From an uncultured Bacteroidota bacterium (lineage in GTDB: Bacteria; Bacteroidota; Bacteroidia; Flavobacteriales; Flavobacteriaceae): a stretch of 5,451 nucleotides of DNA. Made by a program: the position numbers and the translations under genes. Below are positions 1 through 4,429 of the stretch, in pieces. The notes below the pieces were generated by a model. That model saw nothing but the letters and a program-made list of their open reading frames with translations, searched no databases and was not told the DNA's origin. Numbering within the stretch: position 1 is the first letter of the stretch; each line of letters opens with the position of its first letter. The stretch is from NCBI GenBank assembly GCA_903920835.1, contig CAIXNQ010000048.1:1-5451 (forward strand). The letters run 5' to 3'.

Positions 1-872
1 GCAATATTGGTTTTTTCTTGGTTCTCGGTTGTTGGTTGTTGGTTGTTGGCAGTGTATTTTGATCCCGTAATTTGCTCCACTTTTTCAATTAGCGGTGTAA
101 ACACATCGGTATCATAATTGGATGTCACATTTTGCATCGCCATACACAAACGCTCAAATCCCATTCCGGTATCTACGTGTTGCGCAGGTAGTTTTTCTAA
201 CGAACCATCGGCTTTCCGATTGAATTCCATGAATACGTTGTTCCAAATTTCTACTACTTGAGGATGATCGGCGTTGACTAAACTACGTCCTGAAACAGCT
301 GCTCTTTCAGCATCGGTTCTTAAATCGATGTGGATTTCAGAGCATGGCCCACACGGACCTTGGTCGCCCATTTCCCAAAAGTTGTCTTTTTTATTTCCAA
401 GAATAATGCGGTCTTCTGGAACGTATTGTTTCCAAATGTCCCAAGCCTCTTGGTCAAACGGCACATTCTCGTCTGGATTTCCCTCAAAAACGGAAACATA
501 TAAACGTTCTTTGTCTAAATTCAAGACTTCGGTTAAAAACTCCCAAGCCCAAGCCAAGGCGTCTTTTTTGAAATAATCGCCAAACGACCAGTTGCCTAAC
601 ATTTCAAACATGGTATGATGGTAGGTATCAAAACCTACATCTTCTAAATCGTTATGTTTTCCTGAAACACGAAGGCATTTTTGAGTGTCGGCAATACGTT
701 TGCTTTTTGGAATTCCGTTTCCTAAAAAGTATTCTTTGAACTGCGCCATTCCTGAGTTGTTGAACATCAAGGTTGGATCATCTTTCAGGACAATTGGTGC
801 CGAGGGAACAATTAAATGTCCTTTTGATTCAAAAAAATTGAGGTATGCTTTACGAATGTCTTGTGATTTCAT
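1..872 (-). CDS. alaS: Alanyl-tRNA synthetase, N-terminal third (partial, cut by left window edge)
   Basis: Class II aminoacyl-tRNA synthetase that charges tRNA-Ala with alanine in the cytoplasm. The minus strand reads open from ATG at 872-870 (MKSQDIRKAYLNFFESKGH) through 290 complete codons to the window edge; the full family protein is about 870-880 residues, so roughly one third is present. Visible landmarks are the N-terminal RKAYLNFFESKGH signature, motif 2 around residues 84-101 (HHTMFEMLGNWSFGDYFK), the GDQGPCGPCSEIH segment near 169-181, and motif 3 (GMGFERL, about 246-252). These give the catalytic core; the tRNA-recognition, editing and C-Ala domains lie outside. No Shine-Dalgarno sequence precedes the start, as is usual in Bacteroidota. 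It is divergent from the M23 peptidase gene. Residues 275-282 are encoded by a heptamer tandem repeat within an expected surface loop (listed separately). Identification is very secure. Confidence 0.97.
   Translation of the reverse strand, partial: MKSQDIRKAYLNFFESKGHLIVPSAPIVLKDDPTLMFNNSGMAQFKEYFLGNGIPKSKRIADTQKCLRVSGKHNDLEDVGFDTYHHTMFEMLGNWSFGDYFKKDALAWAWEFLTEVLNLDKERLYVSVFEGNPDENVPFDQEAWDIWKQYVPEDRIILGNKKDNFWEMGDQGPCGPCSEIHIDLRTDAERAAVSGRSLVNADHPQVVEIWNNVFMEFNRKADGSLEKLPAQHVDTGMGFERLCMAMQNVTSNYDTDVFTPLIEKVEQITGSKYTANNQQPTTENQEKTNI
27..49. repeat. Three-copy tandem heptamer (GGTTGTT) inside alaS
   Basis: The plus strand shows GGTTGTT at 27-33, 34-40 and 41-47, followed by GG. On the coding strand this is read as ANNQQPTT (AlaRS residues about 275-282), within a polar, low-complexity stretch ending ENQEKTNI. 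Three copies equal 21 bases, so the frame is kept, but gain or loss of one copy would shift the frame of an essential gene. AlaRS sequences vary in length here, between the catalytic core and the tRNA-recognition helices, so an insertion is probably tolerated. Whether the repeat is a dispersed family elsewhere in this genome cannot be seen from this window. Confidence 0.8.
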
Positions 873-905
873 TATGGCTTTACTTTAAAAAAAATTTTAT
901 TATTT

Positions 906-940
906 GCTGTTTAATTTTATCAAAATAAACAGCTTTTTTT
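906..940 (+). terminator. Hairpin plus T7 in the alaS leader region (terminator-like on the plus strand)
   Basis: GCTGTTTA (906-913) pairs perfectly with TAAACAGC (926-933). After one A-A mismatch, three more A/T pairs close a loop of about four bases. Seven Ts follow (934-940). Read on the plus strand this has the form of a weak intrinsic terminator, yet no plus-strand gene lies upstream; it would stop transcripts running antisense out of alaS before they reach the M23 gene. Read on the minus strand it is a leader hairpin about 34 bases upstream of the alaS start codon, with an A tract on its 5' side. The structure is clear; its role is inferred. Confidence 0.45.
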
Positions 941-1015
941 GATTGATTAAATGGTAGATTTTTGATTATAACAAAAGTTTCACAGTCAAAACTGAAAGAA
1001 AATGGAAACATTTAC

Positions 1016-1023
1016 TAAATTTG
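1016..1023 (+). promoter_or_regulatory. Candidate Bacteroidota -7 promoter element for the M23-MerR-lemA operon
   Basis: TAAATTTG is an exact match to the Bacteroidota -7 consensus TAnnTTTG. It would place the transcript start near 1028-1032, about 40 bases before the ATG at 1069, which is a plausible leader. No convincing TTG -33 element lies at the expected 17-23 base spacing, so support rests on the -7 match and position alone. A one-mismatch copy (TTAATTTG, 1035-1042) lies just downstream. Confidence 0.4.
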
Positions 1024-1068
1024 TTCGTCTAAATATTAATTTGGCACAAAAATAGGTTTTTTTAAAAT

Positions 1069-2046
1069 ATGACGAAAGTAAAATATTACTACGATCCAGA
1101 GAGTTTAGCTTACAGAAAAATTAAACAAAAGAAATCAACAAAGTTTGCTTATTTTTTGTTATTCGTTTTAGCATCAGCTTCTTTTGGGTTTGTGAGTTTT
1201 TTAGTTTTATTGAATACGCCTTACTTTGAAACTCCAAAAGACAAATTGTTGGTTAGAGAAATAGACAACCTCAAGATCAATTATGCGATTTTGAATCGAA
1301 AAATGGATCAAATAGATGAGGTTTTGAACAATATTGAAGATCGTGATAATAATTTGTATCGCCTTTATTTCAATGCGGCACCAATTTCTGACGAAGACAG
1401 AAAAACAAATATTGCCAGCAATAATCGTTATAAAGAATTGGAAGGATTTAACAATTCAGAATTGGTTGTAAACACTTCAAAAAGAGTTGATGTTTTGACC
1501 AAAGAACTTGCGGTTCAATCAAAATCATTAGATCAGATTTTAGCATTGGCAAAAACTAAAGAAAAATTATTGGCAGCTATTCCTGCCATTCAGCCAGTAA
1601 AAAATGAAAATTTAAAACGAATGGCTTCTGGTTTTGGTTATCGAAGCGATCCGTTTACAAAAGTTAGAAAAATGCACGAAGGGATGGATTTTACTGCCAA
1701 AATGGGCACGCCTATTTATGCTACTGGAGATGGAACTATAGAGCGCGCTGACAATACCGCATCTGGATATGGCAATCATATTGTAATTCGGCATGGTTTT
1801 GGATATGAAACTTTATATGCGCATTTGTATAAATACAATTGCAGAATCGGACAAAGAGTGAAACGAGGCGATATTATTGGTTATGTCGGTAGCACAGGTC
1901 GTTCGGAAGCGCCTCATTGTCATTATGAAGTTCATAAAGATGGTAAAGTCGTAAATCCGCTAAATTTCTACTACGGAAATATTTCTGCTGCTGAATATGT
2001 TGCCATCTCTAAAATTGCGAACCAAGAGAATCAATCGCTTGATTAA
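1069..2046 (+). CDS. Membrane-anchored M23 family metallopeptidase (LytM/NlpD-type, peptidoglycan hydrolase-like)
   Basis: A 325-residue protein. After a basic N-terminal stretch (about 1-25), one hydrophobic helix (about 26-48) anchors it in the inner membrane with the rest in the periplasm. Residues about 60-165 are charged and heptad-like and probably form a coiled coil. The C-terminal M23 domain (about 182-300) starts at the SGFGYRSDPF segment and keeps the zinc and catalytic residues: H203 and D207 (HEGMD), H252 (YAHLYKY), and H283/H285 (HCHYEVH). By homology to LytM, H203, D207 and H285 bind zinc and H252 and H283 are catalytic, so it should be active as a cell-wall endopeptidase and not a degenerate activator. 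This architecture is common in Bacteroidota cell-wall remodelling and division factors, but the precise role cannot be read here. It starts at ATG 1069, downstream of a good -7 element, and is the first gene of the rightward operon, 48 bases before the MerR gene. Confidence 0.92.
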   Translation: MTKVKYYYDPESLAYRKIKQKKSTKFAYFLLFVLASASFGFVSFLVLLNTPYFETPKDKLLVREIDNLKINYAILNRKMDQIDEVLNNIEDRDNNLYRLYFNAAPISDEDRKTNIASNNRYKELEGFNNSELVVNTSKRVDVLTKELAVQSKSLDQILALAKTKEKLLAAIPAIQPVKNENLKRMASGFGYRSDPFTKVRKMHEGMDFTAKMGTPIYATGDGTIERADNTASGYGNHIVIRHGFGYETLYAHLYKYNCRIGQRVKRGDIIGYVGSTGRSEAPHCHYEVHKDGKVVNPLNFYYGNISAAEYVAISKIANQENQSLD

Positions 2047-2047
2047 C

Positions 2048-2069
2048 GATTTAAGTTTTATGATTTAAG
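2048..2069. repeat. Short direct repeat between the M23 and MerR genes
   Basis: GATTTAAG occurs at 2048-2055 and again at 2062-2069, a 14-base period, directly after the M23 stop codon. It may be a small tandem duplication or two half-sites for a regulator. In sequence this AT-rich, chance is a real alternative. No -7 element was found in this 48-base gap, so the downstream genes probably depend on read-through from the M23 promoter. Confidence 0.35.
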
Positions 2070-2094
2070 ATTTTTGAAAAACTAGAAAATAAAA

Positions 2095-2427
2095 ATGCAA
2101 ATAGAACTATCTAAAGACAAATTATATTTTAGCATTGGTGAAATTGCCGAAGCTTTTGGTGTAAATGCTTCACTAATTCGTTTTTGGGATAAAGAATTTG
2201 ATATTTTAAAGCCTAAGAAAAACGCCAAAGGCAACCGAATGTTCAGTCAGGATGATGTAAAAAATCTGCAATTGATTTATCATTTAGTTAAAGAACGAGG
2301 TTTTACGCTAGAAGGAGCAAAAACACATTTAAAAGAAGGGCAGAAAAAAACTTTAGATAAATTTGAAATCATTAACAAATTAGAACAAATCAAAACACAA
2401 TTGCTTGAAATTAAAAATGAATTATAA
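2095..2427 (+). CDS. Short MerR-family transcriptional regulator
   Basis: A 110-residue protein with an N-terminal winged-helix MerR DNA-binding domain at about residues 11-80. The helix-turn-helix is seen in YFSIGEIAEAFGVNASLIRFW, and the wing and second helical part run through PKKNAKGNRMFSQDDVKNLQLIYHLVKERGFTLEGAK. The C-terminal tail (about 81-110) is a charged amphipathic helix, probably the dimerising coiled coil. No cysteine is present in the protein and there is no room for an effector-binding domain, so metal or redox sensing as in MerR/SoxR is unlikely. This small form is common in Flavobacteria, where its target is generally not known. ATG at 2095 follows an A-rich leader with no Shine-Dalgarno sequence. 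It lies 48 bases after the M23 gene and 38 bases before lemA, on the same strand, so co-transcription and local regulation are plausible but unproven. Confidence 0.92.
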   Translation: MQIELSKDKLYFSIGEIAEAFGVNASLIRFWDKEFDILKPKKNAKGNRMFSQDDVKNLQLIYHLVKERGFTLEGAKTHLKEGQKKTLDKFEIINKLEQIKTQLLEIKNEL

Positions 2428-2465
2428 ACACAAACAATAAATTTTAAACTTTAAATTAAACAAAA

Positions 2466-3047
2466 ATGAAAAAATGGTTACCAGTTATAATTATTATTGG
2501 ATTAATAGTAATTATCGGATTTTGGGTTATTGGAATTAAAAACAGTGCGTTGCGTTTCAATCAAGCCACAGAAAAAGAATGGGGAAATGTGCAAACTTCG
2601 TATCAACGACGAAATGATTTGATTGGAAATTTGGTCAACACTGTTAAAGGCGCTGCAGATTTTGAAAAAAGCACGCTAACTGCGGTTATCGAAGCAAGAG
2701 CCAAAGCAACATCTATCACTATCGACCCAAAGAATATTTCGGCGGCACAATTGGCACAATTTAATCAAGCACAAAGTGGCGTGAGTAGTTCGTTGTCAAA
2801 ATTATTAGTTTCTGTAGAAAGATATCCTGAGCTAAAAGCGAATCAAAATTTCTTGAAACTACAAGACGAATTGGCAAGTACAGAAAATCAAATTTTGACT
2901 GCAAGAACGCGTTTTAACGAAGCTGTTCAAGAATATAACGGTTATATTCTTGCCATTCCGAACAGTTGGTTCTTGGGAAGCTACAAAGAAAAAGCTTATT
3001 TTCAAGCAGTGACTGGTGCAGATAAACCAGTTGAAGTTAAATTCTAG
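2466..3047 (+). CDS. lemA: LemA family membrane protein
   Basis: A 193-residue protein of typical LemA length. Residues about 4-24 form one very hydrophobic N-terminal helix (signal anchor); the rest is the helical LemA domain, usually thought to lie outside the cytoplasm. Family signatures are visible: YQRRNDLIGNLVNTVKGAADFE (about 46-67; many homologues have P where this one has G in DLIGNL), VERYPELKANQNFLKLQDEL (117-136), TENQILTARTRFNEAVQEYN (139-158) and the terminal AIPNSWFLG segment. The fold is a four-helix bundle, but its biochemical function is not established; in several bacteria LemA genes sit next to TPM-domain genes, as here. The next gene begins 5 bases after the stop, so they are surely in one transcript. 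ATG at 2466 is preceded by an A-rich leader without a Shine-Dalgarno sequence. Confidence 0.95.
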   Translation: MKKWLPVIIIIGLIVIIGFWVIGIKNSALRFNQATEKEWGNVQTSYQRRNDLIGNLVNTVKGAADFEKSTLTAVIEARAKATSITIDPKNISAAQLAQFNQAQSGVSSSLSKLLVSVERYPELKANQNFLKLQDELASTENQILTARTRFNEAVQEYNGYILAIPNSWFLGSYKEKAYFQAVTGADKPVEVKF

Positions 3048-3052
3048 AACTA

Positions 3053-3487
3053 TTGAAAACTACTATATTTTTAACCAAAGAAGAAGAAAAAGAAGTTGTT
3101 GAAGCGATTCAACAAGCTGAAAAAGATACTTCAGGCGAAATTAGAGTTCATTTAGAAAAAACCACAGCTATAGACCCCATGGAAAGGGCTATAGCTGTTT
3201 TTTTTGAACTAGAAATGAACAAAACAAAAGATGCCAATGGCGTTTTGATTTATGTTGCAACCCAAGACAACAAATTCGCAATTTGTGGCGACAAAGGCAT
3301 TAATGAAGTTGTGCCTAGCGATTTTTGGGAATCAACAAAACAGATAATGATTTCGCATTTCAAAAACAAAAATTTCAAACAAGGATTGATTGATGGTATT
3401 TTGAAAGCAGGAACGGAACTAAAAAAATATTTTCCGCATCAAGATGATGATGTTGACGAACTTTCAAACGAAATATCTAAAGGCTAA
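3053..3487 (+). CDS. Soluble TPM domain protein (TPM_phosphatase family), TTG start
   Basis: A 144-residue protein with no signal peptide or membrane helix, so cytoplasmic. The TPM domain covers nearly all of it: FLTKEEEKEVVEAIQQAEKDTSGEIRVHLE segment (6-35), MERAIAVFFELEMNKTKDANGVLIYVA (43-69), and FAICGDKGINEVVPSDFW (75-92), followed by an acidic C-terminal tail (DDDVDE). TPM domains are named for TLP18.3, Psb32 and MOLO-1; plant TLP18.3 has acid phosphatase activity and acts in photosystem II repair, but activity of bacterial members is not established. The start is TTG at 3053: an in-frame TAA at 3038-3040 excludes any upstream ATG, and the first ATG (3179) would delete the conserved first 42 residues. 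It sits 5 bases after lemA and 3 bases before the second TPM gene. Its coding sequence contains a strong terminator-like hairpin at codons 38-51 (listed separately). Confidence 0.9.
   Translation: MKTTIFLTKEEEKEVVEAIQQAEKDTSGEIRVHLEKTTAIDPMERAIAVFFELEMNKTKDANGVLIYVATQDNKFAICGDKGINEVVPSDFWESTKQIMISHFKNKNFKQGLIDGILKAGTELKKYFPHQDDDVDELSNEISKG
3156..3205 (+). terminator. Terminator-like hairpin with T8 inside the first TPM gene
   Basis: ACAGCTATAG (3164-3173) and CTATAGCTGT (3189-3198) form a perfect 10-base-pair stem. Past a single bulged A (3174), CCC (3175-3177) pairs with GGG (3186-3188), leaving an 8-base loop, CATGGAAA. T8 (3198-3205) follows on the plus strand, and A6 (3156-3161) precedes, giving GGT6 after the hairpin on the minus strand, so the element looks bidirectional. 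By structure it is a better intrinsic terminator than anything in the intergenic regions, but it encodes residues 38-51 of a conserved domain. The loop includes an in-frame ATG (3179-3181). Translating ribosomes would normally prevent it from folding. Whether it works as an attenuator is inference; chance constrained by the encoded residues is the alternative. Confidence 0.45.
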
Positions 3488-3490
3488 TTT

Positions 3491-4282
3491 ATGAAAATTC
3501 AAAAAGATATTAATAGCACTAAATTAATTCAAAAATTTATATTTGTTTTTGTATTGATTTACAGTTTTTCGGGATATTGTCAGTTTGAAATTCCAAAAGT
3601 TCCAGATTTTCAAACTTCGGTTTATGATTATGCCAAAGTTTTGAGCAGCTCAGAAAAAAGTCAGCTGGAAGAGAAATTAATACGTTATTCAGATTCTACT
3701 TCGACCCAAATTGTGGTCATCACAATCGAAAGTTTAAAAGGCGAATCGATAGGTTTATTAGCTCCAAAATGGGCACAAGAATGGGGCATTGGTGGCAGCA
3801 AAGACCAAGACAACGGCGTTATAATTCTGGTTGCAAAGGACGAACATAAAGTTTGGATTTCGCCAGGCTATGGCGTTGAAGACCGATTAACAGCCGGAAT
3901 TACAGGCGAGTTGGTTCGAGAGTTTATTATTCCAGAATTTAAAGCAGGAAGTTATTTTAAAGGATTAGACAAAGGCAGCGATGCCATTTTTGATGTTCTA
4001 AAAGGTAAATATAAAGCCACAAAACACGCCAAGAAAAAAGGCGGCATCAAACCGATTGCTGTTGTCATAATTGTTATCATCGTGATCATTTTTCTTTCTC
4101 GAAGAAATAGAGGTGGCGGGAGTGGCATTGGTCACAGCCCGAGTTTGCTCGACGTAATTATTTTAAGCAATCTCGGAAGTAGCGGCGGATTTGGCGGCGG
4201 CGGTTCTTCTGGTGGCGGCGGTTTTGGCGGCGGTTTTGGTGGTGGCGGATTTTCGGGTGGCGGTGCTGGCGGAAGTTGGTAA
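3491..4282 (+). CDS. Exported, membrane-tethered TPM domain protein with glycine-rich C-terminal tail (YgcG-like)
   Basis: A 263-residue protein. A signal peptide (hydrophobic core about 14-27, probably cleaved before Q31) directs it across the inner membrane. The TPM domain (about 40-172) shows the family marks: SVYDYAKVLSSSEKSQLEEKL, STQIVVITIESLKGE, WAQEWGIG, DNGVIILVAKDEHKVWI and GYGVEDRLTAG. A basic stretch and a transmembrane helix (about 188-202, nearly all I and V) follow, then RRNR, which by the positive-inside rule puts the C-terminus in the cytoplasm. The tail (about 207-263) is a Gly/Ser/Phe low-complexity region ending in GGSW, a typical ending for this family. The tail is encoded by GGC/GGT runs that are far more GC-rich than the rest of the window. 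It follows the soluble TPM gene by 3 bases and is the last gene of the tight cluster. Function is unknown; a partnership with LemA is suggested only by linkage. Confidence 0.92.
   Translation: MKIQKDINSTKLIQKFIFVFVLIYSFSGYCQFEIPKVPDFQTSVYDYAKVLSSSEKSQLEEKLIRYSDSTSTQIVVITIESLKGESIGLLAPKWAQEWGIGGSKDQDNGVIILVAKDEHKVWISPGYGVEDRLTAGITGELVREFIIPEFKAGSYFKGLDKGSDAIFDVLKGKYKATKHAKKKGGIKPIAVVIIVIIVIIFLSRRNRGGGSGIGHSPSLLDVIILSNLGSSGGFGGGGSSGGGGFGGGFGGGGFSGGGAGGSW
4178..4279 (+). repeat. Low-complexity GGC/GGT-rich tract encoding the glycine-rich tail
   Basis: The last third of the tail of the exported TPM protein is built from irregular GGC-GGT-TTT/TCT units (GGGGF/SGGGG-type peptides). It is locally GC-rich in an AT-rich window and prone to slippage, so in-frame length variation between strains would be expected. 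The reading frame is intact up to the stop at 4280-4282. Confidence 0.7.
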
Positions 4283-4302
4283 TGAAAATGAGCTTGTTTT
4301 AA

Positions 4303-4359
4303 AAAGTTAGAAATGTCAATTTAATTCAGAAAATAACAAAGTTAGATTGACAATTATTC
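4303..4359. repeat. Imperfect direct repeat that also forms a 13-pair RNA hairpin, downstream of the exported TPM gene
   Basis: AAAGTTAGA occurs at 4303-4311 and 4338-4346; each copy is followed within two bases by TGTCAATT or TGACAATT, so the repeat is about 20 bases long with a small gap. Because the second part is almost self-complementary, 4314-4326 can also pair with 4340-4352: seven perfect pairs (TGTCAAT with ATTGACA) and six more, including two G-U wobbles that only work in a plus-strand transcript, around a 13-base loop. It begins about 31 bases after the stop codon. No T-tract follows, so it is not a standard terminator; an mRNA 3'-end structure or a regulator site is possible. Confidence 0.5.
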
Positions 4360-4387
4360 CCAAAGAATTTAGCCTAAAAAGTCTCTA

Positions 4388-4395
4388 TAGCTTTA
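4388..4395 (+). promoter_or_regulatory. Weak candidate -7 element for the methyltransferase gene
   Basis: TAGCTTTA matches the Bacteroidota TAnnTTTG element at all but the last base, 34 bases before the ATG at 4430. No clear TTG lies at the expected distance upstream. The 147-base gap after the TPM gene makes a separate promoter likely, but this particular site is only a candidate. Confidence 0.2.
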
Positions 4396-4429
4396 AAATT
4401 ATTTTAGAAAAAAATATTCAAATTCATTT

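Larger units (their letters stand above)
873..1068. other. Divergent intergenic region between alaS and the M23 peptidase gene
   Basis: This 196-base, strongly AT-rich gap must hold the promoters of both divergent genes. It contains the hairpin at 906-940, the rightward -7 candidate at 1016-1023, and a short imperfect dyad at about 978-997 (TTTCA...TGAAA overlapping CAGT-CAAA-ACTG) that could be an operator but is too short to claim. For alaS, the only exact minus-strand TAnnTTTG found is TATTTTTG at 1053-1046. It would imply a leader of about 170 bases and has no clear upstream TTG, so the alaS promoter is unresolved. No small gene, tRNA or riboswitch was recognised. Confidence 0.6.

Noticed and set aside
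27..49. CRISPR-like array
   Set aside because: Repeat units are 7 bases, contiguous and without spacers, and are translated in frame within alaS.
274..888. Two plus-strand open frames (274-576 and 685-888) opposite the first gene
   Set aside because: Both lie antisense within alaS, whose minus-strand frame is unmistakable, and their translations have no recognisable domain.
873..1068. T-box or other riboswitch upstream of alaS
   Set aside because: No T-box core sequence or antiterminator pair is visible, and T-box control is not typical of Bacteroidota.
1612..1794. Minus-strand open frame within the M23 domain
   Set aside because: Antisense to conserved zinc-ligand coding sequence, with no domain and no start signal of its own.
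2029..2044. Six-pair hairpin (AATCAA-TCGC-TTGATT) at the end of the M23 gene
   Set aside because: Short, AT-rich, mostly within the coding end and without a following T-tract; not enough for a terminator.
3575..3583. Possible lipobox cysteine (C30) in the exported TPM protein
   Set aside because: The residue before C30 is Tyr and no L-x-G/A/S-C pattern precedes it; ordinary signal-peptidase cleavage before Q31 fits better.
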